From positions 434,001 through 498,000 of the forward strand of contig BLLK01000023.1 of assembly GCA_021927905.1 (NCBI GenBank): 64,000 nt of DNA, given 5' to 3'. Below, in pieces: positions 47,201-59,158 of the stretch. Position numbers and translations under genes: made by a program. Positions within the stretch are counted from its first letter, which is position 1; each line of letters begins with the position of its first letter. The notes below the pieces were generated by a model that was not told the origin of the DNA, searched no databases, and worked only from the letters and a program-made list of their open reading frames with translations. Origin of the DNA: Chaetoceros tenuissimus (lineage: Eukaryota; Bacillariophyta; Thalassiosirophyceae; Chaetocerotales; Chaetocerotaceae).

Positions 47201-50200
47201 ACAGATATGTCGAAATACCAAGTTTCCATGGTGCTTTTCCTTGCCTCGCTGAACTCTTTTGCTTCTGCGTACAAATACAATACAACGAAGGACATTTCGA
47301 CCATACAAGCCTAGATTATGGTTCACTTGGACAACTAAGTACAGCTTTGGAGAGTTGGGCTTTACAATGCGATGATGAAGTGAAGAAAATTGATCCCGGA
47401 AAGATATCTAGTATCCGAGCTAGACAGGTGATATATTTCAGAAATGCCATTCTATGTCTTATTCACAAGGACTCTTTGTCATTGGAAGACTCGCTTTCCA
47501 TTCTTCACTGGATTGTCAGAGCCAAGAACATATTCGCTGAATCAAAAGACATGTTGGAGATTAGAAACTATTTGGAAGCACTATGTATTCATGAACTTAG
47601 TTTCAACGACTCTTACATCGCAAGTTTGTTAATTGACAAAGCACAAATGACCTTAGTCCTCAGACATGTCATCCACTCAGCACCTACAACTTTGAAGTGG
47701 ATTGTAGATAAAAAGTCCAAGTATGTATTTCGAGCAACTGGATGTGATGGACACTCTTACTCAATGAATATTTGCACAGGAACCGTACTTGTTGACGGTC
47801 TACCACCAAGTACTTTACCTCTACAAATAACTTCAGATGAAAGGTACCAAAGGGTATTTGGCAAGACTATTTTCGAGATAATAAAGAAAGGGGAATGGAT
47901 GGAGACTGTGCAACCGGTGGAGGGTAGACTTTATCGTTTTCGAATCGCCAGTGATGACATTCTATTCATCGAAGAGTCACCTGATATCAATAATCTAGCT
48001 CAAGAGTCCATACCATGGACTGACTCTCTTGAACTTTTGCATGTTCATGAAGCTAATATGTGGGGCAAGGAACTCCCAAAGAAGTTAAAGGTTTCTTATT
48101 CTCATTGGCTTTCACGAGAACAAAACCTTATCTTTTTTAGATGTATGGACTTTCGGAAGAGATTCGTGCATTTCACCCATAACTTGGAAGATTGCTATAA
48201 AGGTAAATATCCTCCAGGAGATGCCGATACGTCCAAAGGTTCCACCTCTATTGATCGTATCATGATTCATAGAGCTTCTCATATGAATGATCAAAAACCT
48301 TCAATATTGGATATTTTAGAGCGCGTAGAAAGTAGGGCTTTTATTCACATTTTTTATCGGGAGAATAGTTTTACTAATATCAAGTCAATCCACTTCGATT
48401 TGTATCGCTTGGGTCTCACCTTTTCCATCAACGAAGGAGATGACGTTATAAAATGCCTAGAGATAGTGGGCTACAAGCTCGCTCCAAATCAACATCTTGA
48501 TGGCGTCTTCCCTGGCTTCTCAAAGTACTTGGTGTTAGAACAAATCTCTGATAGTTCAATCAAGAAGATAGTCATTCCTTTCGGGAAAATTTATAGGTCT
48601 CAAGATGAAAAGATGCTTGTTGGAATTGATGTATTATCTCATGATCTATGTCCTGTATCTGATCACGTCGAAAAGGAAATACATGTGTTTCAATATAATA
48701 TTCACCCTCGATGGAAGAATTTCTTATCCACTTCAATTGCTGGACGACTTTTTTTGGCTTGCCTTTTTGCCGCAACAACTTGTGCTATCCCAGATACAAT
48801 GCTTGGAATGACTGGAGAAGAGCAAGCCATGATACTCCTTCGAGAGTGTCATTTGAATAGACCATTGAATCCATTGGAGGCTCTTGCTCTCTCAAATTTC
48901 ATGGATTTGTGCCGAGGAGTATCTGCTGCACTTCTTCTCCTGAGCCATGACCTCGAACTTAGTACCCAAGATTTTAATTTTCTTCATCCTTCATTTTACA
49001 ACTCCAGATCATCACTGCACCTTGAGATAGACACCCTAAATGACGCTAAATCTGCTTACAAGTCCAACTTGGATACTGTTAGTAGCAGATTACTCTTGAC
49101 TCCAGCTGAGTCCATGCGATTATTGGGGGGATTATCTTCTCTGAGTTTGAAGAAGAAATCCCATCTAATCTCACCGAAATATGATTTAGTAGAAATGGCT
49201 TTCATAGAATCGACCGTGAGACAACATTATGATGATATAGAAAATCTTGGAACAAAGCAGATGTCCCAGGCAGAAGCAGAAGATTTCCCCATACATTCCG
49301 AAGCAAAAACACAAATTGAAAATGAAGTGTACCAAGATTTACATCAGAGTTTTGAACTCTACAATGAACGAGTGGAGAGAAATCCTATTGATGTAAAGAC
49401 GACCATTCCAAAGCTAGAAACGATAACCAAAGGCATTGACGATTTGATAAAGAAGCTTGAAACATACTTTAAAAGAGCATTGCTAGGAATTGATTACCCT
49501 ACATCGGGAGTTTGCAACATGTCATTATCCAATTGTTACCGTCGTTTGTGCAACAATTTGCCAAGTGTAACAAAGAGGGAATTGCTGAAAATTGCATATA
49601 ATATAGACTTTGCAAATACTTTCAACCCACTGCTTTCTCAAAATGCAAAAGGGTTATTGCACAAGTACATTCTTCTATGGCTAGAATTGTGTGTGCTTCA
49701 GGATAAATGTACATTGCTTCTCCTTTGCGCTTCTGATGAACAAAGGCACAATGAGTTTACAAAGGAGCTCTACTCAAATCGAAGTTGGAGTGTTCGTGAT
49801 CATCCATATTGGCTAGTCTTTGAAGCGGAGCAAGGTATTCGGATACGTCCGGAACAATATGAAATCGTCAATCATTTAATCCACAGTAATGGTTCAATTG
49901 TTCAGTTGAATTGTGGCCTTGGGAAAACTAGAGTGATACTTCCAATGCTTATCCTCTCTTTCTCTCAGAATACAAAGTTAGATAGGATACCGCGTATTCA
50001 TATATTGAACACTTTACTTACCGAATTTTGTGAGTACTTTGAGATTGCTTTAGGTGCAAGTGTAATGAATATCAAGCTCTACACAATGCCATTTAGGCGT
50101 GATGTCGAAATAAGTGGACAAATTATAGAGTCATTAGAGAATATAATACACAGATGTCAATACGATCGGGGGTGTTTTATCGTTGCTCCAGAACATCGAC

Positions 50201-52917
50201 TTAGCATGGAGATGAAAGTGAAAGAACTTGCCTTGGAAAACAATCTCGATCTGAGTGAAAGACTTTCAAATGTTTTGAACTTGTCCCGCTGGCAAAATAT
50301 ATTTGACGAAGTAGATGAGATCCTACACTACCGGTATCAATTAATCTATTCGATCGGCAGTGTTGAGCCACTTCCTCAAATGAAACACCGATGGTTGGCG
50401 GCAGAAGCTTTGATGCATATTCTATATACACGCGATATAGGCATTGACGGTTTGTCAGTCCGTTCTCAGGATTTGCACAAAGAAGCATGTCCATTTTTTG
50501 TCGTGGAAGAAGTCAGCTACGACCTCTTCAGAGAAAAGATGACTGATTTAGTATTTACGAACCCACCTTTATTTTGCGATTGGATCAAAGGTCATTCAAG
50601 AAAAGCTGATATGATGCAGGTTATTTCAAATCCAGCAGCAGATCCTGCAATACTAGAGGACAAACTAAGCGAGGATCATGTCTATCAGCTTCTTGCATTC
50701 CGTGGTCTATTAGCTTTCGACCTACTCATCAACTGCTTAAAGAAAAGGTATCGCGTAGACTTTGGAATACGGCAAGGCAACAAAAAGCAACTTGCAGTTC
50801 CATTTAGAGGTGCAGATACACCTTCTGAACGTTCAGAATATTCACATCCAGATGTAGCAGTTATTTTGAGCATCATCTCTTATTATAATCGTGGTCTTTC
50901 ATTGGAGCAATTTAAGTATTCATTGGAAGCAATGACAAAGAAGGGAAAGTCTTTTCAACAAAATACTTATGATTGTTGGTTACAACGGAGTCTATCGAGA
51001 ATCCATCCAGAAACTCTACCAGGTATTAACAAATTTGACAAAATTGATCTCACAAATAAAGTGCAATTAGACATTCTCTACAATTACTTCCGACTCAACC
51101 CAGAAACAATAAACTTTTGGTTGAATACATTTGTATTTCCACGTGATCTAGATCAGTATCCACATCGGCTTGTAGGGACACCTTGGCATCTTGCTGCACA
51201 TGATGGTGGATTTGCGATAGGGTTTTCCGGAACAAACGATCTTCATCTAGTTTTACCACTACAAATGAAGCAGCATTTACCTTGGAATACTACAGATCCT
51301 ATTTGGTGTGATATACTTGCTACAAACGGCAAGATGCTGGATACCATCATTCGAAAAACGAAGAAAGTAAATCTTTTAGATGATGGTTCCCCCAGCGAAA
51401 TGCTTTTGCAATTCATATTGGAAAATATTGATTCTCTACATGCTCTTATAGATTGTGGAGCGTTACTTGTAGGTGTGAGTTGCGAAGACATTGCATTATC
51501 TATACAAGAACATATTAGTACAAACTCAAACAAATTGCAAGGAGTTACTTTTTATGACGACCAACGAAGAGAATGGATGGTCCTCGAGAAGTCTGGTCGA
51601 TGTGTACCAAAGTTTCAGTCCTCTTTCGAAGAAAAAGATACATTTGTCATCTTTGACGAACCTAGATGTAGAGGAGTTGATATGAAACTTAGGCCAGACG
51701 CAGTTGCTGCTTTGACTATAGGACAAGATCTCACAAAGGATAAATTTATGCAGGCTGCAGGAAGAATGAGAAAGCTTCATGATAGCCAAAGTCTGGAAAT
51801 TGTACTCGAGAAGCGGTTGCATAATGAGATGAAAGGTCAAAATGTCAGGAAGGTATCAGAAGGTATAACTATGTTACTAGAATGGATCATACAAAACACA
51901 GTCCACTCTGTTGTCAAGGGCTTGCCAATTTGGAGTGAACATGGCATCTTTTATGAAACTTCCAAGAAGGCAGTACATTCAGTTCTAGATGACAAGTCAG
52001 ACTTGAGATCATTTTATGGTAAACCCGTTAAGAAGGACGACCTCTCAAATTCAGCTTCACTATCAAAGAAATATCATTTTGAGCGAACAGGAAAAGTTGC
52101 TACGAGAAAAGCACTTCTCAATATTAACCCGATTCTAGATCGCTGTGAGAAACTCGGTGAAGGTTACAACACCATTATAACTGCTACAGACGAAGAGTGT
52201 GAAAGAGAACTACAGAGAGAAGTCGAAGTTGAGGAAGAAGAGGAAGTGGAGATATCTAAACAACATCCATTTAGTGAAAAAGATTGGGACTACATGAAGA
52301 TATTTTCTTGCAATGATGTTAGTGAGCTTTCAATCGAAGTAGTGCCTTACGGTAAGATGCTGGAGGAAAACTTATCCATCGGCAGTGAAATAAGAGCCAT
52401 CAAATGGCCTACCAACTTACATTGCACTACGAATTTTACAAAAACAATCTTAGTCAATGATGGATCTCCTGTTGATAACTATCTACGTATCCCTGACTGC
52501 TTTGTTCAATTCCCAAGTAACGAAGTACTCTTACTATCAGATAGAGAAGGTGCCAAAATCTGTGATATTTTCCTAGACCAGAAGAATAGCGGGTTCTCAT
52601 CAAATTATTTCTTCGGTCATTTTGCATACGAGTCCGATCCCAACAGTAATAACACGATGCTTCGCTGTGATCTTAACCCAGTTGCAAACATACCTTTATC
52701 TTCCGACAAGGTATGTTCAATGAAGCTCTTTAATGGCGAGACAAATTATCCTTCTTCCCAAAAAGAAACTATGAAAGGTTTGCTTTCTATTAAGAAAGCT
52801 GTTGGAGGAATAGTAGAAGCCTTTGTGAACGCAAGAGAAAAAGGGAAGAATATGGAACTCAGCTGTTTGGAGAAAATTTGTAATGAGTTAGCTCTGGAGC
52901 TCGAGGAGCAAGACTAG
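44228..52917 (+). CDS. Giant DUF3638/DUF3645-type helicase-like protein
   Basis: Exons 44228-44347, 44422-46747 and 46817-52917 (introns 74 and 69 bp) sum to 8547 nt, 2848 aa. The middle carries a Walker A-like NCGLGKTRVILPML (about residue 1850) and a Walker B-like IFDEVDEIL (about 1979). Later comes FDEPRCRGVDMKL...LTKDKFMQAAGRMRKL (about 2428), the region that in fungal and oomycete DUF3638/DUF3645 proteins reads as a DDA/E-R-GTD...GLTKD...Q...RMR block. A Cys cluster (CHCGDKKCVC) lies in exon 2, and a Lys/Glu coiled coil at about 45960-46200. Such proteins are very large, cytosolic or nuclear, of unknown role, and are sometimes labelled ubiquitin-related in databases without proof. ATPase activity is inferred. 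Confidence 0.82.
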
Positions 52918-53046
52918 AAAACTATTCTATAAATTATTTTCATTATGAGAAAGTATATATACTTTAACTTCAGATTCTCAAATTATCACTATCGAGCACT
53001 TTATCTTTTCATACGTATTACTCACATCTCAAGCTTCTAAACACAA

Positions 53047-53802
53047 CTAAACCGTAATACTGTATCGTGGTCTTTTACTGATACAGTTAGGGATGACTGT
53101 CTCTAGACAGAAATCGCAGAGTGAACAGTCTTCGGGACAAACGGCAGTCTCGCAATCAATTTTGCCTTCGTTGATCAACCTCTGTGCATCTGTACATTGA
53201 CAAGTCCTATAATACGGATCACAGGTTGATTCCAAATCAAAAAGCCTGGTGTTTTACGGTGAGAAACATGTTATTTGGAAAATCCAAATTCAAAATTTCA
53301 CTTTTACTTACCAATCTCTGGAATAGCTATCACAATTTTGAAGATCAAATAACATAGATGGAAATTGAGTTGGTGATGTTGTTGGAATCATTGATGGGCT
53401 TTGAGTGGGGGAAACACTTGGATTAGTTGTTGGAAACGATGTTGGTGAATACGACGGTTTTATTGATGGCGCTGAAGACGGTACCGAGCTTGCATTCACT
53501 GTCGGAGATGTTGATGGTGAATCTGTAGGGTATACTGAGGGCAAAACGCTCGGCTCTAATGACAAACTTTCATCTGGTAATTTAGGTGACTTGTATCCTT
53601 TGGAAGTCTTTAGAGAGACCTTTGATGATTTACTTCCCTTTGACGTGACCTTTGATGATTTGTTCCCTTTGGATTTTTTCGATGATTTGGATGAAGACGA
53701 CTTGTGTTTTCTCAACATTTTGGTTTGTTCAATCTCCACTGATTGAACAATTGATAGATTAGAAAAAACAAACAGAGCAATAAAGAAAGTTTTGGTGTTC
53801 AT
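53047..53802 (-). CDS. Silaffin-like secreted protein (Lys/Ser clusters, PS/PT linker, Cys domain)
   Basis: Exons 53312-53802 and 53047-53245 (intron 66 bp) sum to 690 nt, 229 aa. The start MNTKTFFIALFVFSNLSIVQS is a clear signal peptide. An in-frame ATG at 53868 would bury it, so I chose 53802. Residues 31-74 are almost only Lys, Ser and Gly with repeated KSSK, KSPK and KGSK steps, the spacing used in silaffin-type silica-targeting clusters. Residues 83-148 are a Pro/Ser/Thr repeat (PSVSPTQSPS type). The second exon adds 10 Cys in about 45 residues (CDPYYRTCQC...CPEDCSLCDFC). Silaffins are phosphorylated, Lys-modified proteins that promote silica deposition. The assignment rests on composition, since this class does not align well. 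Confidence 0.7.
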
Positions 53803-54242
53803 TTTGTTTGTTTGACGGAGGTGTTTCTGTTCCCAATCAGATCTATTATAAGATGCAACTGAAACCAAAAGAATAAATTTTTATAATATATGTAGGTACC
53901 GTTTCTTCTATTTTAATTTGTGCTGTCTAGACTGAAGCGGTAACGAACGCTTTTCTCGAATGGAAAATGGAAAACTCAAACTGTGCCATAGTCAGTTTAG
54001 CTCATGACTGGCTGTGTCGTGTGTCTGATTTGACGAGGAGGGATAGCCACTAAAGAGAAATAGCCACGAAGAAGTTTTGCTCGCACTCAAAAAAAAGTTG
54101 CGCCCCGGAAAAACAAAAACAGAAAAGTTCGCCCCGAAAATTGAAAAAAATCTTGTCTCGACGTCTCGACCAAATATTGATTGATTGAACTACATAATCT
54201 ATACATCAATTGATGCATTACCATTTCCAATTCCCAATCTAA
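53803..54242. other. Divergent promoter region
   Basis: 440 bp between the silaffin-like gene (minus) and the FAM151-like gene (plus). It includes two CGCCCCG-containing A-rich stretches (about 54100-54140). No gene is seen. Confidence 0.45.
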
Positions 54243-55190
54243 ATGTCAAATATAGAAGCTACTAAGGAACCTGCATCAGCTTCTGCTGCTATTGCAGCTA
54301 GTCCAAAGCAAACATGGTCGCACTCTACATGTACGAAAGAAGATTTGCTAAAAGCACTTCACAACAAGGAAGTAACTGCCATTGAATCAGACATTGTTAT
54401 GGGCACAGTCATCCTAGAAGATGAGAACAGTAATAAAAATTCAAAACAAGAGATTGAAGCGATCATGGCACATCCACCTTGTGATCAAAGCGACTTATCG
54501 TTTCAAGAATTTGCAAAATTATCGATGAATGAACAACAAAAGAAGTATGGATACAAACATATCAAATTGGACTTTAAAGAAATTAAAACACTGGATCCTG
54601 TCTTTGAAAACATAGATGGAATATTATCTACAGGCAAAACTTTATTCGATAAAACAATTTATTTGAATGCAGATATATTGAAAGGACCGGGCAAACGAGA
54701 ATGTAATTTGAAAATGGAACCCGAGATTTTCTCGGAGAAATGTATAGGCTTCATATCAAGAAATGAGCAATATAGAAAACAGTGTGTATTCTCGTTAGGA
54801 TGGAGTGTAGATCCTCGATCCATGTATGGATATACATCTTCCGATGTCGATGCTATGATACATATATTGGAAGAAAAGAAATTATTCAACATTGGTGTCG
54901 TTCTGGCTGTCAATGCAAGAGTACTCGCCAAAGATCCAACTGTATTCCGCGATGTATTATTGAAATATAAAGAATTGCAATTGCTAATATGGACGGGTAC
55001 AGGTGAACCCCCCATATCGCAAATGCAAATTGATTACATTGTACGATATTTTCGAGCTATTGGTTGTTACGATCAGATTGGACTTGATTGTCAAATTGCA
55101 GCAACGTTCTTTGAAGGTATTTTCTATGATTATATAGTCAAGTTTGTAGCTATCTTTTGGAATGCAAAGAAATTATTAGGGTATGGATAA
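54243..55190 (+). CDS. FAM151/menorin (DUF2181) domain protein
   Basis: Single exon, 315 aa, without signal peptide. Diagnostic blocks are TWSHSTCTKEDLLKAL and AIESDIVMGTVI near the start, then IMAHPPCDQSDLSFQEF and KHIKLDFKEI. These are typical of the menorin/FAM151 fold, related to PLC-like and GDPD-like TIM barrels. The second half (SLGWSVDP, GVVLAVNARV, LLIWTGTGEPP) fits the later barrel strands. Biochemical role is not established in the family. A short Ala/Ser N-terminus precedes the domain. Confidence 0.8.
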   Translation: MSNIEATKEPASASAAIAASPKQTWSHSTCTKEDLLKALHNKEVTAIESDIVMGTVILEDENSNKNSKQEIEAIMAHPPCDQSDLSFQEFAKLSMNEQQKKYGYKHIKLDFKEIKTLDPVFENIDGILSTGKTLFDKTIYLNADILKGPGKRECNLKMEPEIFSEKCIGFISRNEQYRKQCVFSLGWSVDPRSMYGYTSSDVDAMIHILEEKKLFNIGVVLAVNARVLAKDPTVFRDVLLKYKELQLLIWTGTGEPPISQMQIDYIVRYFRAIGCYDQIGLDCQIAATFFEGIFYDYIVKFVAIFWNAKKLLGYG

Positions 55191-55582
55191 TGTAAAATAG
55201 TCACTTAAAAACCAAAAAGGAATTCCAAATCTTCTTGATCCAATGTCTTGTGGTACTCATATCCTGTCTTTCAACGTCAAAAGTAGAAGTATTGGTAATA
55301 AACAACACCCAAGCCAAAAGATATTCGGAGTCTCACACCACCATCTTCTCAAAGGGATGCGACAAAGCCAACAAACAAAAACAATGGCATGAGCATGATC
55401 AACATTCCAATACCCACACAAAAAAGTAGAGACAGCAGGACCTATTCATCGTGTGTAAAGAGATCTACTTCTCATATTTTCTTTCTTTCTGTTCATTTTT
55501 TCGAAACAAGAGCAACTAAAGCGAGAAACTTCATCTCAATCTACTCAAAACATATAAGCTAGCTACAACTAATCTTGGAAAC
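55191..55582. other. Intergenic, promoter of the first kinase
   Basis: 392 bp with only short uninformative frames. AT-rich leader directly before the kinase start. Confidence 0.5.
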
Positions 55583-56995
55583 ATGTCTCATCCACAGCAA
55601 GTCGTAAATGATCCATCTGTTCCAGGATTCTTTGATTCAAACAATGATTTCCCTTCGGAGCAGCTACCTGTGCTGCCGAAAGAGGAATTTGGTCCTGCTG
55701 ATTCTCGTCAGTGTGATAGGTTTCACACAAGCCGTGCCTCATGGCCAGGCAAAGGAAATATACCGACTGTAGAAATCATTGCACCTGTTCTTACACATCA
55801 TCATGATGTTCCCGATGATTCCGACTCGGAAATGGAAGACGATATGGAGGACTCCTCCGATGATGAACAAGAAACTGATAGGCCGAGAAATCATGTTCAA
55901 AAGACATATGCATCCTATGCATATTGGCTTCATAGAGAAGTGAAAGAATGTATATATGGCAGTGTCTACACTGGGCAACTGCTTCAGTTTGATTCTGTAA
56001 ATCAAGCTTGGATCTGTACAGAAAAACAGGTTGCTATCAAGGCACTTCGATGGGAAACTGTCAATAGATATGACAGTACGAGTCCAGAAAGACCTTTGCA
56101 AGAGATTGCTGCACTTCAACATCTTCAAACTTTTATTGCTAATCAGGAAGGACAAGATATTTCATCTGATACTGTTACATTACCATTTGAAGAGGTCATG
56201 GATAGAATCAACTTTTATACTAGAAACATTGAAAAGTACAATGTAATGACTTCTCTCGATATCTTATCGGATGATACATTTCTTTATGTCGTCATGCCAT
56301 TCTGTGATGGTGGAGAGTTATTTGATCTCTTGCTTGAGAAAGGGCAACCATACACTGCCCAAGAAGCTAGATTTCTAATCAGAAAGATAATGAATGGAGT
56401 GAACACTTTGCACAAAGCAAAGGTATGTCATAGAGACATGTCTCTAGAAAATATTATGCTTATCAAGAGGAATATTCCTGTCATAATAGACTATGGAATG
56501 TGCATTGGTATTCCTTATACAGGCAACCATCGTTGTCTTATCAAGCCTGCTGGAAACGTTGGAAAGGTGAGTCAATTTTCTATGTAAGAATTCCTTGGAA
56601 CATACCTTCAAATCAAGCTCTAATTCTTTTTCCCATTTCCATGACAGCCATATTACAAATCACCTGAAGTCGTTCTAAACAGAGATCCGTTTGACGGTAG
56701 AGCTATTGATTCCTTCTCCCTAGGTCCAATCCTTCATATGCTTGTATGCGGGTTCCAGCCATGGGAAGAAGCAATGCAAACTGATGAAAAGTTTACATAC
56801 TTTTCTCAAGGCCAATTCCGTCCATATCTTGAACACTTTGCAAATCAAGGCAGTGCATATGCTGATAAACTGCTTCAGGATCCAGACTTGGTGGACTTGC
56901 TTCAACGCATGTTTCTTCTCAATCCTAGATCACGTCTAAGTCTCTATCAGGTATGGATGCATCCTTGGATGAGAGGTCCAGAGCAAGCTCCTTAA
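55583..56995 (+). CDS. Protein kinase with DYG in place of DFG (tandem copy 1)
   Basis: Exons 55583-56566 and 56648-56995 (intron 81 bp) sum to 1332 nt, 443 aa. An acidic N-terminal region (EMEDDMEDSSDDEQE, about residues 83-97) precedes the kinase domain. The nucleotide loop is IYGSVYTG, the ATP-anchoring Lys is VAIK (153), the catalytic HRDMSLEN is at 283-290, and the metal-binding motif is IIDYGM (303-305) rather than DFG. Activation segment and SPE-type motif are GKPYYKSPEV. The rest of the C-lobe is complete. Most like Ser/Thr kinases; closest subgroup unknown. Same exon-intron layout style as the next gene, its tandem paralogue. DYG occurs in some active kinases, so activity is not excluded. 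Confidence 0.85.
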
Positions 56996-57803
56996 ACTGA
57001 TTGTATCCAACCAGTATTATATATTGTCCAGCTAATAATAGCTATCAGACATACAAAAAATATCGAGCCGCAACTTAATGGCTCATCTATATTCCGAAAT
57101 ATACATGAAAACACTAGAAAAATATTAGAAACTGTAAAACTATAAAAATATATATGTTGATTATTTCAATTTGAAATAGGAAGGTAGTATGTAGTATATT
57201 GTAGCTCACCTGAATTATTCCATGGAAAGAAAGTGGAGAATGTTTTCTGCAATATAAATATTTATTATAAAAATAATGAGATTTGTCGGTAGGAAAGATA
57301 TGAACCCTTCCCTACTTCCATGCACGATCTCCAATAATTCGAAATGAATATTCCGATTAGAAAGACAATGACTTCTCGTTGAAATGTCCATGACCAAGAA
57401 AAGTCATGCATTTTTATAGGTTATGACTCCGATATATAGGTTGACACCAGGCTTACGTCAGCTAGACGTCAGCTCTACGTCACAATGAAGATTCTGTGCC
57501 TTCCTTGGAACTCCAGCGAATTCCTCTCATAGAAAATGAAGGCTTTGGCACGATCTAATGAATGCCAATGAAACACTGATGCAATAGATTTTGAAAGTCT
57601 ACATACATACCAAGACACTGAACACGTACCTCATCTATAGAGAAACATTAAGTCAATCTTATACAAGTCAATTGACAGCACGAAGCTTCCATCTGTTCTT
57701 CAAGAACTACAATCAGGAGCATAAGAAGCTAATATATAAATAATAGAGAAGAGCTAGGCCACGAACTACGAATAAAGAAGAGCAATAAATAATACAATAC
57801 AAT
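56996..57803. other. Intergenic between tandem kinases
   Basis: 808 bp of AT-rich sequence. Its main feature is the phased ACGTCA triplet at 57455-57482. No gene is seen. Confidence 0.5.
57455..57482. promoter_or_regulatory. Three ACGTCA motifs at exact 11-bp spacing
   Basis: ACGTCA occurs at 57455, 57466 and 57477, separated by GCTAG and GCTCT, about 320 bp upstream of the second kinase start. The 11-bp period would place three bZIP sites on one face of the helix. ACGTCA/TGACGT elements act as CO2/cAMP-responsive elements in a diatom carbonic anhydrase promoter. Confidence 0.55.
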
Positions 57804-59158
57804 ATGAACAGGAGGACCTATCCCAGAATAGTAGAGTCCAAACGAGACTTTGAGGCCCCTCCAAATATTCAACAATGTAAGAAATTTAATACAACTATTG
57901 AATCCGATAACGAGGTCATGATAAAGGAAGCCATTATTCCTACTGTCATCGATCATAGGCATCATAGACTTCCTTCCGAAGACGAGGAGGTCATGGACGA
58001 TATGGAAGAAGATAACAATATGGAAGAATCCTTTACAACAGCGCATTCAGAGCAGGAGAGTCAACCGAGGAAACCTGCACATTATGCCTATTGGGTACAG
58101 AGAAATCTAAGGGATGCAATCTATGGAACAGTGTGGCAGGCTGAAGTTTTGGAACGAATTGAGACGGACAATAGTACACTTAGATGGAGAGCTACTGGAC
58201 GAAAAGTAGCTATTAAGGAAATGAGTTGGCAACAGATCCAACAAGACGATGATACATCGGCTGAAAGGCCTTTGCAAGAGATAGGTGCCATGTATTATAT
58301 GCGACGAAAAAAGTTGGAGCCGTACTGTGGAGATGGTTATACTGGAGATGTATTGAGGGATATGGAACCATTGACACAAGCTATGCTAGAACATCATCTC
58401 ATGTCCTATCTAGATATATTATCAGATGATGATAAGCTGTATCTTATCATGCCTTTTTGTGGAGGGGGAGAATTGTTTGATGTGCTAGAGAAGAAGCAAT
58501 CATTCTCAGAGCCTCAATCTAGATTTATCATTAGACAAGTTTTGAAAGGAGTACAGAATTTGCAAAAACTTGGAATTTGTCATCGAGATATGAGTTTGGA
58601 GAATGTCATGTTGACTGACAACTGTGATGTTGCCTTGATTATTGATTTCGGGATGTCATTAAAGATTCCATATGTGAGGGTAGATGGAGTGAAACAGAGA
58701 TGTCTCATTCGAGCAGATAGAGCTTGTGGTAAACCATACTACTGCTCTCCAGAAGTTATAAGGAATCGACAACCGTTTGATGGTCATGCGGGTAAGTTGG
58801 CTTTAGTTTTACATTTGCGCAAGTATCTATTTTACACACAGTGCATGATTTAACATTTAGTTCTTTCTTCCATTCCATAGTTGACATGTGGGCAATTGGT
58901 CCAATGTTATTCCTTCTAGTGAACGGATTCCCTCCATGGGAAGTTGCTAGAACTAGTGACGATAGATACAGAGCTTTTTCAAGTGGACAACTAAGGGCAG
59001 TTGTCCAACACTGGGGGCTCAATCTAAGTAATGACCTTGTGGATCTTCTCCAAGGCTTATTCTGGGAAGATCCTTTGAAACGTCTTACTCTCGAAGAAGT
59101 CCTATCACATCCGTGGATGCAAGGGTCGGTAGAGGCTCTTCCTGTACCAGAAAATTAG
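57804..59158 (+). CDS. Protein kinase, canonical motifs (tandem copy 2)
   Basis: Exons 57804-58791 and 58881-59158 (intron 89 bp, phase 1) sum to 1266 nt, 421 aa. Same architecture as the neighbour: acidic segment (EEVMDDMEEDNNMEE, 61-75), YAYW lead-in, nucleotide loop IYGTVWQA, Lys of VAIK (138), HRDMSLEN (260-267), DFG (281-283), GKPYYCSPEV and C-lobe motif VDMWAIGPMLFLLVNGFPPW. All catalytic residues are present. A Ser/Thr kinase of CAMK-like appearance; substrate unknown. Intron positions differ slightly from copy 1, so the duplication is not recent. Confidence 0.87.

Noticed and set aside
53803-53868. 22-codon N-terminal extension of the silaffin-like protein
   Set aside because: It would place hydrophilic residues before a clear signal peptide, so the ATG at 53802 is the better start.
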